In this document: piece after piece, positions 55,648-64,000 of the stretch | Numbering within the stretch: the stretch's first letter is position 1 | Layout of the letters: each line of letters starts with the position of its first letter | Origin: Halobellus captivus | GTDB taxonomy: Archaea > Halobacteriota > Halobacteria > Halobacteriales > Haloferacaceae | DNA: 64,000 nt | Direction: 5' to 3' | Assembly: GCF_007655485.1 (NCBI RefSeq) | Contig: NZ_VJXQ01000002.1 | Coordinates: forward strand, 1 to 64,000 | Translations under genes and position numbers: made by a program | Notes under the pieces: model-generated | Database searches by the model: none | What the model was told of the DNA's origin: nothing | Seen by the model: only the letters and a program-made list of their open reading frames with translations

Positions 55648-56169
55648 GTGAGCGACGACGACACCCGCAGACACGACCGATTGCAGCGACACCCCACGCC
55701 CGGTCCGTCGAACTCGTTACGGTACTGGACCGACGCGAAACCGGTCTGGCGGGTCGCGCTCAACTACCTCCTCGTGTGGGTCGCGCGCATCGCGCCGTCG
55801 CTCCGCGCGCGAAACTGGGCGCTCCGACGCCTCGGCGTGACCGTCGGTGAGGGGGTGTCGTGGGGGCTCGAAGCGACGCCGGACGTGTTCTGGCCCGAAC
55901 TGATCACGCTCGGCGATCACGTCGTCGTCGGCTACGATTCGGTGATCCTGTGCCACGAGTTCCTACAGGAGGAGTACCGAACGGGCGAAGTCGTCGTCGG
56001 CGACCGAGCGATGATCGGCGCGAAGGCCGTGCTCCTTCCGGGCGTCAGGATCGGCGAGGGCGCGCAGGTGGCCGCGAACTCGCTCGTGACGCGCGACGTG
56101 CCGCCGAACGCGACGGTCGCGGGCGTGCCAGCGCGACCGATGAGTGACGGTGAGGAACGAGACGGCTAA
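55648..56169 (+). CDS. Hexapeptide-repeat acyltransferase
   Basis: This 173-residue protein has a left-handed beta-helix: LITLGDHVVVGYDS, then VVVGDRAMIGAKAVLLPGVR and IGEGAQVAANSLVTRDVPPNATVAGVPARP. This ending is typical of maltose/galactoside O-acetyltransferase-like enzymes. An N-terminal hydrophobic stretch (LNYLLVWVARIAPSL) could lie on the membrane. GTG at 55648 is chosen because it follows the TATA-like region best; a TTG nine codons earlier is the alternative. It is convergent, 3 bp apart, with the MscS-type gene. Acceptor unknown. Confidence 0.82.
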   Translation: MSDDDTRRHDRLQRHPTPGPSNSLRYWTDAKPVWRVALNYLLVWVARIAPSLRARNWALRRLGVTVGEGVSWGLEATPDVFWPELITLGDHVVVGYDSVILCHEFLQEEYRTGEVVVGDRAMIGAKAVLLPGVRIGEGAQVAANSLVTRDVPPNATVAGVPARPMSDGEERDG

Positions 56170-56172
56170 TCG

Positions 56173-57048
56173 TCAGTTTCGAATCCGAACGACGCCTTCC
56201 GCGAAGACGAGGCTGTTGGGGACGATGAACTCCTCGCCGTTGTTCTCGACGTGGGTGACGAACAGGTTCACTTCCTGGACGATGCCCCGTCGCTCGCCGA
56301 TGGCGACCTCGTCGCCGATCGAGTAGGGCTGGTTCAACAGCAGGTACGATCCGGCGGCTCCTGATTTCAGCAGGTCCGAGAGCGCGATGGCCGTGAGGAG
56401 CACGAGGGCGAAGAGATACACCGCTAAGAGGACGACGAGTGCGAGCGTCGCGACGCCGAGCTGTGAGAGCGCGACCAGAATGGCGACGTAGAAGACCGTG
56501 AACTTCGCGAGTCGCGGGAAGATACCGATCTGCGGGAGCTTGACCCCGGTGAGACGCTCGCCGACGACGAGGTGGATCTTGTCGCCGACGACGACGCCGA
56601 CGATGAGGATGACGATGGCGAAAAACAGTTGCGGGAGGAACTCGACGGTTCGACGCCAGAAGCTGGCGGCTACAGTGATGTTCGCGACCGACAGCACCGC
56701 GAGAAACGTGACCCCGAGGATGAAAAAGCGGACGAGGGTTCCGAGTACCTCGACCGTCGAGGTTTCGAACTCCCTCGCTGCTCGCTCGAACGCGGTCCCT
56801 TCGATCGCCTCGGGAACGCCTAACCGAACGAGCAGACGCGTCGTGAGCGATCCCAGCAACAGGGCCGCGAGCACGCCGCCAACGACGATGAACAGGGCGG
56901 CCCACACCCCTCTCGGGACGGCTCCGAAGACGTCCGGTAACCGCCCGAGGTCGACTTGGAGTGTCGCCGGGAGGAGCAGCGACACGTCGTCGCTACCCGG
57001 TAGCGCTGCGGCGCTCGCCACCGTCCCAACGGCTTCGTGACCCGTCAT
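56173..57048 (-). CDS. MscS-type mechanosensitive channel
   Basis: This 291-residue protein has four or five hydrophobic segments (about 48-68, 105-125, 138-158, 180-220) and then the soluble MscS beta domain, LLLNQPYSIGDEVAIGERRG with IVQEVNLFVTHVENN and EEFIVPNSL. This last block is diagnostic. It would release solutes on hypo-osmotic shock. Its ATG shares its first base with the stop of dacZ (TGATG), so the two are translated together, which links the channel to c-di-AMP, a known osmolyte and turgor signal. Confidence 0.88.
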   Translation of the reverse strand: MTGHEAVGTVASAAALPGSDDVSLLLPATLQVDLGRLPDVFGAVPRGVWAALFIVVGGVLAALLLGSLTTRLLVRLGVPEAIEGTAFERAAREFETSTVEVLGTLVRFFILGVTFLAVLSVANITVAASFWRRTVEFLPQLFFAIVILIVGVVVGDKIHLVVGERLTGVKLPQIGIFPRLAKFTVFYVAILVALSQLGVATLALVVLLAVYLFALVLLTAIALSDLLKSGAAGSYLLLNQPYSIGDEVAIGERRGIVQEVNLFVTHVENNGEEFIVPNSLVFAEGVVRIRN

Positions 57049-57863
57049 CAGTACTCCTCCGGATCGATCTCCAGGATGATCTGTCCGCTCTTGAACGCCC
57101 GGACGAGGCCGTCAGATTCCGAGAGGACGATCGCCGTCGCGTTCGTGTCGCGAGTGATCGCCGCACCCGCCATATGGCGCGCACCGAGACCTTTCGGAAT
57201 GTCGACGCCCTCCGCCGCGGGTTCGAGGTACCGATACGCGCTGACGAGTTTCCCCGAGTCACTGATGACGAACGCGCCGTCCAGTCTGGAAAACTCCTTG
57301 AGCATCACGTTCACGATCGGGTCGCCGACGTGGACGTGGGACTTCTCGAAGGGGTTGTACGACAGCGGTCGGGACTTGTTCATCACCTTTCCGGCGTCGC
57401 CGACGACGAACAGCGCGCCCACGGGCTTGCCCTTCTGACCCTTCTTGCCCAGTTCGATCGCGACCTCGAAGACGTCGCGGATGACGCTCGGGTCCGCCCG
57501 TGAGTTTGCGAACAGGTCGTAGATTCCGGAGCGCATCGCTTCTTCGACCCGCACGCGAACGACGCCGTCGGGATCGCCGTCGAAGATGCGGACGCTGCAG
57601 GTGACCACGTCCCCCTCTTCGACGAACCCCCGTTCGAGCGCCCCCTCGACGCCGAATTTGATCCGGTCCCTGATGTTGTCGAACTCCAGCGGCAGTTCGA
57701 CGTACGTCTCGGCGTCGACGTCGTTTTCGGGGGCGACGACGACCACCTGCTCGTCGAGGTCGGCGTCGGCGAACCGCTCGTAGTGGGAACTGCTCGGCGA
57801 GAACAGGAACACGCTCTCGACGTCCGACACGACATCTCCCAGGAGGTCCGATAGCGCCGACAT
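57048..57863 (-). CDS. dacZ: Diadenylate cyclase DacZ
   Basis: This 271-residue enzyme makes cyclic di-AMP from two ATP. The C-terminal DAC domain has the catalytic LDGAFVISDSG (DGA motif, about residue 200) and the nucleotide-binding LGARHMAGAAITRDTNA. A separate N-terminal domain of about 110 residues (FSPSSSHYERFADADLDEQV) is typical of archaeal DacZ. The RHM in place of RHR is a small variant common in this branch as far as I recall. The following MscS-type gene overlaps it by one base. TATA-like GCTTTACAG lies upstream. Confidence 0.95.
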   Translation of the reverse strand: MSALSDLLGDVVSDVESVFLFSPSSSHYERFADADLDEQVVVVAPENDVDAETYVELPLEFDNIRDRIKFGVEGALERGFVEEGDVVTCSVRIFDGDPDGVVRVRVEEAMRSGIYDLFANSRADPSVIRDVFEVAIELGKKGQKGKPVGALFVVGDAGKVMNKSRPLSYNPFEKSHVHVGDPIVNVMLKEFSRLDGAFVISDSGKLVSAYRYLEPAAEGVDIPKGLGARHMAGAAITRDTNATAIVLSESDGLVRAFKSGQIILEIDPEEY

Positions 57864-58025
57864 TAGTCTCTCTACTCACCCGTCGCTGTAAAGCGTTGTG
57901 GGACGTTCTCGCGGGTGATATCAGTCTGACGGCTGTCTGACAGGAGTCGGACGCGACCGACCGAGCGGAGGATTTCGATCCGTCCAGCGTCAGTTATGCG
58001 GCGATCAGTGCCGACCGGCGACCCG

Positions 58026-59489
58026 TCAGTACGACTTCGCGAAGTACGCGGTCTCTGTCGCGTCGTCGCCGCAGATCGCACACGCTTCGTCGTGGTGCAT
58101 ACCGGACTCGTCGTCGAGCGGGACCATCACGATCTCGGCGGCGATCTGGTCTTTGATCTCGGTCTCACACGCCTCCTCGCCGCACCACGGAGCCTTCACG
58201 TAGCCGCCGTGCTGGCCGATCGTTCCGAGGATGTCGGCGCGGGAGTCGGCCTCGCGGACGTTCGAGTCGAGGTTCTCCTCGGCGGCGGCGTACAGCTTCG
58301 CGTACACCTCGTCGAAGTGGGATTCGACGGTCTCGGCGATGTCCTCGCGGTCGACTTCGGTCGACTCGCCGTCCGGCCGGTGGACGAGCGTAACCGTCCC
58401 GTCTTCGGCCTCGTTGGGGCCGATCTCCATTCGCACGGGGACGCCCTTCAACTCCCACTCGTTGAACTTGAATCCGGGATTTCGCTCGTCGCGGTCGTCG
58501 AGTTCGACGCGGACGCCCGCCGCTTCGAGGTCTTCGGTGATCTCCTCGGCGTATTCGAGGACGTCCTCCTTCGTGTCGGCCTGCCAGATCGGTACGACGA
58601 CGATCTGCTCGGGCGCGATCGCTGGCGGCAGCACGAGCCCCTGATCGTCCGAGTGCGTCATAATGAGCGCGCCGATCGCGCGCCAGGAGAGCCCCCACGA
58701 GGTAGTGTGGGCGATCTGGGAATCCTCGTCCTCGTCGGTGTATGTGATGTCGAACGCCTCTGCGAACGACGTCCCGAGGTAGTGGGAGGTCGCCCCCTGC
58801 ACGGACTTGCCGTCGGGCATTAATGCCTCGACGGTCGTCGTCGTGTCCGCGCCGGGGAACTTGTCGTGCTCGGGCTTCGCACCGCGCAGGACGGGCATCG
58901 CGAGCAGGTCCTCGTAGGTGGCCTCGTACTGGTCGAGTCGGCGCATCGTTTCGTTCCAGGCGTCCTCGCGGGTGGCGTGCGCCGTGTGGCCCTCCTGCCA
59001 GAGGAACTCCTTCGTCCGGAAGAACGGCTTCGTCTCGGTCGCCTCCCAGCGGACGACCGATGCCCACTGGTTCACTCGCAGGGGTAAGTCGCGGTGGCTG
59101 CGAACCCATTGAGAGATGTACGGCGTGATGATCGACTCTGAGGTCGGCCGCACGGCGAGTCGCTCTTCGAGTTCCTGGTTGCCCGCCTTCTCGACCCAGG
59201 CGACCTCGGGATCGAAGCCCTCGACGATGTCCTTCTCGCGTTCGAGGTAGCTCTCGGGGATGAAAAGCGGGAAGTACGCGTTCTGGACGCCGGTGTCTTT
59301 GAACAGGGAATCGAGGTGTCCCTGAATCCGCTCCCAGAGCTCGTAGGCGCGCGGTCGCGTCACGATGAAACCGCTCATCCCCTCGGGCGCGTAGTTCGCG
59401 AGGTTGGCCTTCTGGACCACCTCGGCGTACCACTCGCCGGTGTTGTACTCCTTCGACTCGGTGATTCCGAGTTCCTGCTCGTCGCTCAT
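58026..59489 (-). CDS. proS: Prolyl-tRNA synthetase
   Basis: This 487-residue class II enzyme charges tRNA-Pro. It begins with GITESKEYNTGEWYAEVVQK, the archaeal/eukaryotic form. Motif 2 is RWEATETKPFFRTKEFLWQE and motif 3 lies near PTSESIITPY and GATSHYLG. The C-terminal zinc-binding region has CGEEACETEIKDQ and CAICGDDATETAYFAKSY ending in Tyr, as expected for archaeal ProS. Length is normal and no editing insert is present. Confidence 0.97.
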   Translation of the reverse strand: MSDEQELGITESKEYNTGEWYAEVVQKANLANYAPEGMSGFIVTRPRAYELWERIQGHLDSLFKDTGVQNAYFPLFIPESYLEREKDIVEGFDPEVAWVEKAGNQELEERLAVRPTSESIITPYISQWVRSHRDLPLRVNQWASVVRWEATETKPFFRTKEFLWQEGHTAHATREDAWNETMRRLDQYEATYEDLLAMPVLRGAKPEHDKFPGADTTTTVEALMPDGKSVQGATSHYLGTSFAEAFDITYTDEDEDSQIAHTTSWGLSWRAIGALIMTHSDDQGLVLPPAIAPEQIVVVPIWQADTKEDVLEYAEEITEDLEAAGVRVELDDRDERNPGFKFNEWELKGVPVRMEIGPNEAEDGTVTLVHRPDGESTEVDREDIAETVESHFDEVYAKLYAAAEENLDSNVREADSRADILGTIGQHGGYVKAPWCGEEACETEIKDQIAAEIVMVPLDDESGMHHDEACAICGDDATETAYFAKSY

Positions 59490-59562
59490 TACGTATTTCG
59501 AGCCCCACGGCGGTCTTAAATCTCCTGAAGCGACCCCGTATGCGTCTCTCTGTGACGACCCC

Positions 59563-60054
59563 TCAGCGCGGGCTGTCGGAACCGACGCCGAAGGGGCTCT
59601 CTCGCGCTCGCCACTCCCAACCCGGCAGCCGGGTCTGAAAACCCGCTGCCAGCGCCGCGTCGAGGTCGTCGACGCCCGCGCCGCCGTCGCTGTGGGTCGT
59701 CACGTCCGCGTAGTGGAACGTCGCCTGCGCGAGCAGCGACAGGGGCGTGCCGCCCGCGATCGTGGCGGCGAGTTCCCGACCGAGTATCTCGTCGACGACG
59801 AACCCCGGATAGTCGCCCGTGACGTCCAGTTCTCGGAGGATCGCGATGTACCCGGCGGCGTTGACGGCGACGTCGCCGTCGGCGAACACGGCCTCGACTT
59901 CCTCGCGGTACTCGGTCGTCGAAACCCGTCCGACATCGGTCTCGAACAACTCACCCAGCCGTTCGCGGGTGTCGTTGATCAACGGCACGACCTCGTCAGC
60001 CCGCGCGTCTACCCACGCTGCCTCGCTTGCGACCCGCCCGGGTGTGATCTTCAT
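59563..60054 (-). CDS. Uncharacterised haloarchaeal protein
   Basis: This 163-residue soluble acidic protein opens MKITPGRVASEAAWVDARAD, then VNAAGYIAILRELDVTGDYP and VVDEILGRELAATIAGGTPL, ending with LPGWEWRARESPFGVG. I do not recognise the family with certainty; it reads like a conserved haloarchaeal DUF. The start at MKITPGR is preferred because the upstream codons are atypical and a TATA box (60096-60102) lies about 45 nt ahead. It stands between proS and fttA. Confidence 0.7.
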   Translation of the reverse strand: MKITPGRVASEAAWVDARADEVVPLINDTRERLGELFETDVGRVSTTEYREEVEAVFADGDVAVNAAGYIAILRELDVTGDYPGFVVDEILGRELAATIAGGTPLSLLAQATFHYADVTTHSDGGAGVDDLDAALAAGFQTRLPGWEWRARESPFGVGSDSPR

Positions 60055-60095
60055 ACGCCCTCGACGCCCCCTCGGGATTTCGGTTTTGCGAAGGC

Positions 60096-60102
60096 TTTTA
60101 TA
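60096..60102 (-). promoter_or_regulatory. TATA box of the uncharacterised gene at 59563
   Basis: The minus strand reads GTATAAAAG, a near-ideal TATA box, about 42-48 nt ahead of the ATG. Confidence 0.5.
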
Positions 60103-60325
60103 CGGCGGCGGGTCTATTTCGGACCAAGCGGGTTTTCCCTGTCTTTCCACAGCCAGGACCGCCAGACATCGTCGTTCACAACGCCTACGTTAGTCCTATG
60201 CTCTCTCACGCGACAACGTTGTTCTCCCACACCGACAGTTCGTTTGCGCGGCCGCGACCGCTGTGGAACCGAGGATCCCCGACCAATCGTCCGTCAGCGA
60301 TCACCACGACGGAACGCTCTCAGTT

Positions 60326-62245
60326 ATGAGTTCAGTAGATACGCAACTCGAGGAGTTGAAAGCAGAAGTCACCGCGGAGCTACCGGCCGACATTTCGGTG
60401 TCGGACGTCACCTACGAGGGACCGGAACTGGTTATCTATACCCGAGATCCGAAACGGTTCGCCCGGGACAGCGATCTCATCAGGGACCTCGCCGGAAAGC
60501 TCCGAAAGCGAATCACCGTCCGCCCGGACCCGGCGTCGTTGTCACCGCCCGAGACGGCCAGAGATCGGATTCTCGACGTCGTTCCCGAGGAGGCAGGCGT
60601 CACCGACCTCGACTTCCACGAGGACATCGGAGAGGTCGTCATCGAGGCGCAGAAACCCGGGATGGTCATCGGTCGACACGGAGCGACGCTCCGAGAGATC
60701 ACCCAGGAGGTCGGCTGGACGCCGGAGGTCGTTCGGACGCCTCCGATCGAGTCCTCGACGGTCTCGAACGTCCGGAACTTCCTCAAGCAGGAGCGCGACG
60801 ACCGCCGCCAGATTCTCGAACGCGTCGGCCGACAGATCCACCGCGAACAGCTCTCCGACGAGGAGTGGGTTCGGATAACGACCCTCGGCTGCTGCCGGGA
60901 GGTCGGCCGCGCGGCGTTCATTCTCTCGACCGCCGAGACGCGGATCCTCATCGACTGCGGCGACAAGCCCGGCTCCGACGACGTCCCGTATCTGCAGGTT
61001 CCGGAAGCGCTCGGCGCGGGCGCGAACTCCCTCGACGCGGTCGTGCTCACGCACGCGCACCTCGACCACTCGGCGTTGGTGCCGCTGCTCTACAAGTACG
61101 GCTACGACGGGCCGATCTACACGACCGAGCCGACGCGGGATCTGATGGGACTACTCCAACTCGACTACCTCGACGTGGCGGCCAAAGAGGGACGGACGCC
61201 CCCCTACGAGTCGGAGATGGTCCGCGAGGCGATCAAGCACACCATCCCGATCGAGTACGGCGACGTCACCGACATCGCACCCGACGTCAAACTGACGTTC
61301 CACAACGCGGGACACATCCTCGGATCGGCGGTGACGCACTTCCACATCGGCGACGGTCTCTACAACGTGGCGTTCTCCGGCGACATCCACTACGATGACA
61401 CCCGGTTGTTCAACGGCGCGGTCAACGACTTCCCGCGCGTCGAGACGCTCGTCTTAGAGTCGACCTACGGCGGCCGCAACGATTACCAGACCGATCAGGA
61501 GGACGCCGAACAGAAGCTGATCGAAGCGATCAACGAGACGTACGACCGCGGCGGGAAGGTCGTGATTCCGGCCTTCGCCGTGGGCCGCTCCCAGGAGATG
61601 ATGCTCGTCCTCGAAGAGGCGATGCGCACGGGGAAGATCCCGAGTATGCCCGTCCACTTGGACGGGATGATCTGGGAGGCGACCGCGATCCACACCACGT
61701 ATCCCGAGTACCTCCGCGACGACCTCCGCGACCGGATCTTCCACGAGGACGACAACCCGTTCCTCGCCGACGAGTTCAACCACATCGACGGCGGCGACGA
61801 CGAGCGACAGGAGGTCGCAGACGGCGATCCCTGCATTGTTCTCTCGACCTCGGGAATGGTCACCGGCGGCCCGATTATGTCGTGGCTCAGACACCTCGGC
61901 CCCGATCCGGATTCCCGACTCCTCTTCGTCGGCTACCAGGCGCAGGGGACGCTCGGTCGTCGCATCCAGAACGGCTGGGACGAGATCCCGATCGGGGGCG
62001 ACCGCGTCGGTCGCTCGGACACGCTGAACCTGGAGATGGACGTCAAAACCGTCGACGGGTTCTCCGGCCACGCCGACAGGCAGGGACTTGAGAACTTCGT
62101 GAAGACGATGAACCCGCGCCCCGAGAAAATCCTCTGTGTGCACGGCGACGAACGGTCGGTACAGGACCTCTCCTCGGGACTGTACCACGACTACAACCTG
62201 CGGACGTTCTCGCCGAAGAACCTCGAAACGTTCCGGTTCCGCTGA
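60326..62245 (+). CDS. fttA: Transcription termination factor FttA (aCPSF1)
   Basis: This 639-residue ribonuclease terminates archaeal transcription. The N-terminal KH region has GMVIGRHGATLREI (about 110-123). The metallo-beta-lactamase domain has the metal site LTHAHLDHSALVPLL (about 240), HNAGHILGSAVTHF and FSGDIHYDD. The beta-CASP part holds LVLESTYGGR, VIPAFAVGRSQEMM, and the C-terminal FSGHADRQGL and CVHGDERSV. All metal ligands are present. Start MSSVDTQLEE at 60326 is chosen over one 21 codons upstream. Essential in other archaea. Confidence 0.96.
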   Translation: MSSVDTQLEELKAEVTAELPADISVSDVTYEGPELVIYTRDPKRFARDSDLIRDLAGKLRKRITVRPDPASLSPPETARDRILDVVPEEAGVTDLDFHEDIGEVVIEAQKPGMVIGRHGATLREITQEVGWTPEVVRTPPIESSTVSNVRNFLKQERDDRRQILERVGRQIHREQLSDEEWVRITTLGCCREVGRAAFILSTAETRILIDCGDKPGSDDVPYLQVPEALGAGANSLDAVVLTHAHLDHSALVPLLYKYGYDGPIYTTEPTRDLMGLLQLDYLDVAAKEGRTPPYESEMVREAIKHTIPIEYGDVTDIAPDVKLTFHNAGHILGSAVTHFHIGDGLYNVAFSGDIHYDDTRLFNGAVNDFPRVETLVLESTYGGRNDYQTDQEDAEQKLIEAINETYDRGGKVVIPAFAVGRSQEMMLVLEEAMRTGKIPSMPVHLDGMIWEATAIHTTYPEYLRDDLRDRIFHEDDNPFLADEFNHIDGGDDERQEVADGDPCIVLSTSGMVTGGPIMSWLRHLGPDPDSRLLFVGYQAQGTLGRRIQNGWDEIPIGGDRVGRSDTLNLEMDVKTVDGFSGHADRQGLENFVKTMNPRPEKILCVHGDERSVQDLSSGLYHDYNLRTFSPKNLETFRFR

Positions 62246-62297
62246 GCGGACCGGCGTCGGTCGCCGTCTCATCGCCCGTAGCCGAAGCCCCGCTATC

Positions 62298-62380
62298 GAC
62301 GAATATTCATGAGCCAGACGTCGCCTACCCCGACGAACCTTCATCAGCGAGGCACCGCAGATCTCGACGAACCTTCATCA
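62298..62380 (+). repeat. Three direct repeats with 33-bp spacing before mgsA
   Basis: CGACGAATATTCATGAG at 62298, CGACGAACCTTCATCAG at 62331 and CGACGAACCTTCATCAT at 62364 are exactly 33 bp apart. The last ends 22 bp before the mgsA start. They may be operator sites on the same face of the helix (about three turns). Confidence 0.8.
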
Positions 62381-62402
62381 TCGGAGCAACCGTCTGTCGA
62401 GT

Positions 62403-62810
62403 ATGCGCCTCGCGCTGATCGCCCACGACGAGAAGAAACCGGACATCATCGAGTTCGCCCAGACCCGGCGCGCGGACCTCGAACGGTTCGAGTTGATGGC
62501 GACCGGCACGACCGGCAAGCGATTGCAGGACGCGACCGGCCTCGATATCGAGCGGAAGCAGTCGGGTCCGTTCGGCGGCGATATGCAGATCGGCGCGGAG
62601 ATCGCCGACGGGACCTGCGACGGCGTCATCTTCCTGCGGGATCCGCTCACTGCCCAGCCGCACGAACCCGACATCACCGCGTTGCTACGGATCTGCGACG
62701 TGCACGCGGTCCCGCTGGCGACGAACCTCGCGAGCGCGGACGCCGTGCTCGACGAACTCGTCAGGAGCCTCGACGACGCCGAATCGGATGCGGGCGACTC
62801 TCACAACTGA
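62403..62810 (+). CDS. mgsA: Methylglyoxal synthase
   Basis: This 135-residue enzyme turns dihydroxyacetone phosphate into methylglyoxal and phosphate. It opens with [18 protein letters not shown]; the phosphate-binding ATGTTGKRL and [12 protein letters not shown] are clear and the catalytic Asp lies in [15 protein letters not shown]. Length is normal; the last 15 residues are a variable acidic tail. It is known to be active in some haloarchaea. The 33-bp repeats ahead suggest special regulation. Confidence 0.95.
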   Translation: MRLALIAHDEKKPDIIEFAQTRRADLERFELMATGTTGKRLQDATGLDIERKQSGPFGGDMQIGAEIADGTCDGVIFLRDPLTAQPHEPDITALLRICDVHAVPLATNLASADAVLDELVRSLDDAESDAGDSHN

Positions 62811-62855
62811 GAACCGCGCCGCGAGACTTAATCCGGAGAGCGCCGAACGGCCGGT

Positions 62856-63347
62856 ATGCGCCGCCGGGTCTCCGTCACCCACCTCGGGCTCGCCGTCCGC
62901 CTCGCTCTCGTCGCCGCGCTGGTCGCCTCAGTCGCGGCCGTCGGCGTCGCGCCCGCCGCCGCTCAGTCGGGGGATGCGTCGACCGGATCCGATCCAGCGG
63001 GCGAGGCACAGCGGTGTTTCCCGTCCGGCGGTCACGACCTCACGATCGGTGACGGCAACCCGCACATCGACGTGACCGTCCACACCTCGCTTTTCACCTC
63101 CGCACCGCCGAGCGCGCTCGGACTGGCGGCCGACGGCGTCGCGCTCGATCACGACGTCGTGGGACTCCGAACCGGCGTCGTCTTCGATGGTGTCCCCGAA
63201 GAGGCGTCGGCGGAGGCGGTCTGGAACGCCTTCGCGATCCTCTTCGATTACCGGCTCTCGCTGCCGATGTTCACCGACAGCGTCGACGAATCGACGTACG
63301 AGCCGACCGGCGGCCCGGTTTCGGGCGTCGAGACGCGCGAGTGTTGA
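62856..63347 (+). CDS. Secreted protein of unknown function (DUF7332-like)
   Basis: This 163-residue protein has a Sec-type signal peptide: basic start MRRRVS, hydrophobic core LALVAALVASVAAVGVA and a cut site near AAAQS. The mature part holds two Cys (RCFPSGGHDLTIGDG and the C-terminal REC), which could form a disulfide, and a strand-rich centre (IDVTVHTSLFTSAPP). I recall similar secreted haloarchaeal proteins but no known function. It follows mgsA by 45 bp on the same strand. Confidence 0.7.
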   Translation: MRRRVSVTHLGLAVRLALVAALVASVAAVGVAPAAAQSGDASTGSDPAGEAQRCFPSGGHDLTIGDGNPHIDVTVHTSLFTSAPPSALGLAADGVALDHDVVGLRTGVVFDGVPEEASAEAVWNAFAILFDYRLSLPMFTDSVDESTYEPTGGPVSGVETREC

Positions 63348-63394
63348 GACCCGATGATTTTTCACAGACTCTATTGATGTTCTTGTGAGAACGG

Positions 63395-64000
63395 ATGGGT
63401 GAACAGTTTTCCAGCGAACCATGTGACTTTCGTCAATTAGTCAATTATATCGACGGCATTGCACTATGGATCGCTTCCGAACCGGGGAATTTCGAGTACA
63501 TTAGCGCGGGGGTCGAAAACATCTGGGGGATCCCCGCTGAGACGCTCCAGAACGATCCCTCCCGTGTCCTCGACGGAATCCATCCTGACGATCGTGAGCG
63601 GGTGCGATCGTTTATGCAACAACCCGCTGGGCAAATCGCCAACGAATCATACGAGGGGCGAGTCGTTCGGACGGACGGGACAACCCGATGGGTACACACG
63701 CGGCAGATACCCATCCGCAACGACGACGGGAACCTGACCAGAGTAGTCGGCATCACGACCGATATCACCGAACAAAAGCAACGCGAAAAGGAGTTCGCCG
63801 CCCTCAATCGGATCCTTCGACACGATATCCGTAACGATTTAGCGATCATTCTCGGCTGGGGCGAATTGCTCGAAGATCATCTCGACGAGGAGGGGACGAA
63901 ACTCCTCGATAAGATCCTCTCATCGGCAAATCACGTCATCGAACTCACGGAGATCGCGCGTGATTACGCACAAACGATCGCGGATCGAGGTGATATGGAC
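63395..64000 (+). CDS. PAS-domain histidine kinase (truncated by window end)
   Basis: An open frame of 202 codons runs off the right edge. It starts MGEQFSSEPCDFRQLVNYID. A PAS fold follows at about 15-130 with FEYISAGVENIWGI, HPDDRERV and the C-terminal PAC block VVGITTDITEQKQREKEF. The dimerisation helix then has the phospho-accepting His in ILRHDIRNDLAIILGWGELL (His near residue 145). The ATPase domain would lie beyond the window. No membrane segment is seen so far, so it may be a soluble sensor kinase. A response regulator could lie past the edge. Confidence 0.85.
   Translation, partial: MGEQFSSEPCDFRQLVNYIDGIALWIASEPGNFEYISAGVENIWGIPAETLQNDPSRVLDGIHPDDRERVRSFMQQPAGQIANESYEGRVVRTDGTTRWVHTRQIPIRNDDGNLTRVVGITTDITEQKQREKEFAALNRILRHDIRNDLAIILGWGELLEDHLDEEGTKLLDKILSSANHVIELTEIARDYAQTIADRGDMD

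Noticed and set aside
59404-61398. 664-codon frame on the plus strand
   Set aside because: It runs across the proS start, the uncharacterised gene and fttA in the wrong frame and becomes Arg/Pro-rich; fttA occupies the other frame with all metal ligands.
62298-62402. A translated upstream frame carrying the 33-bp repeats
   Set aside because: The frame from 62309 continues out of frame through mgsA as Arg-rich code; the repeats are more likely DNA-level signals.

Overview
The window is a stretch of haloarchaeal chromosome. The evidence is GC-rich DNA; acidic proteins; archaeal information-processing genes (TBP, Orc1/Cdc6, FttA/aCPSF1, archaeal-type ProS, DacZ); halocyanin and Bat-type (HTH_10) regulator; Tat lipoprotein signals; TATA boxes about 25-35 nt ahead of start codons; and a 16S-tRNA-Ala-23S-5S operon. 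The genus cannot be read safely from the sequence, but the layout fits Halobacteria, probably the Haloferacales.

Layout. 0-5.9 kb: a complete rRNA operon on the minus strand with processing stems and promoter. 5.9-9.6 kb: an FKBP isomerase, a sulfite-oxidase-type molybdoenzyme, a halocyanin and a divergent Bat-type regulator, which look like a small redox module. 9.8-16.7 kb: TBP, a FilR1-type regulator, an Orc1/Cdc6-like ATPase overlapping a GlpK-like kinase, a broken ABC ATPase, a GcvT/LigM-like protein, and a HAD phosphatase preceded by tandem repeats. 16.8-23.6 kb: a replication origin with an orc1/cdc6 gene, six origin recognition boxes and an AT-rich tract, then an XPB/Rad25 helicase overlapping or abutting an N6-adenine methyltransferase-like gene.

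23.6-26.7 kb: tRNA-Tyr followed by a copy of its 3' part broken by a 55-bp insert, then a decayed accessory patch. The patch holds a small zinc-finger gene, an orphan antitoxin, an intact vapBC pair, a frameshifted CopG-like gene and the N-terminus of a lost methyltransferase-like gene. 26.7-37.1 kb: P5C dehydrogenase, a small flavoprotein, an SRPBCC protein, and a divergent pair of intracellular alpha-glucan enzymes (a double-module GH15 protein and a GH13 amylase). 37.2-44.9 kb: a GT-C-like membrane protein, a ferric-iron ABC transporter (fbpABC) and a reversibly-glycosylated-polypeptide-like protein. The fbpA and RGP-like genes each have the same perfect TTTAGG-N4-CCTAAA palindrome at their 5' end.

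44.9-64 kb: mostly core genes. These are HPP and DUF6498 membrane proteins, a DUF1998 helicase, a GIY-YIG/DUF123 protein, cysteine synthase, two thioredoxin-fold proteins, purD, an acyltransferase, dacZ overlapping an MscS-type channel gene, proS, an uncharacterised gene, fttA, mgsA behind 33-bp repeats, a secreted protein, and a PAS/histidine kinase cut by the window edge.

No convincing new multi-gene defence system was found. The observations I rate most worth a second look are the interrupted tRNA-Tyr duplicate with its decayed island, the shared iron-type operator that includes an RGP-like gene, the symmetrical tbp promoter, the dacZ-mscS overlap, and the origin-linked helicase-methyltransferase pair. 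All functions are from motif recognition by eye; no database search was run.
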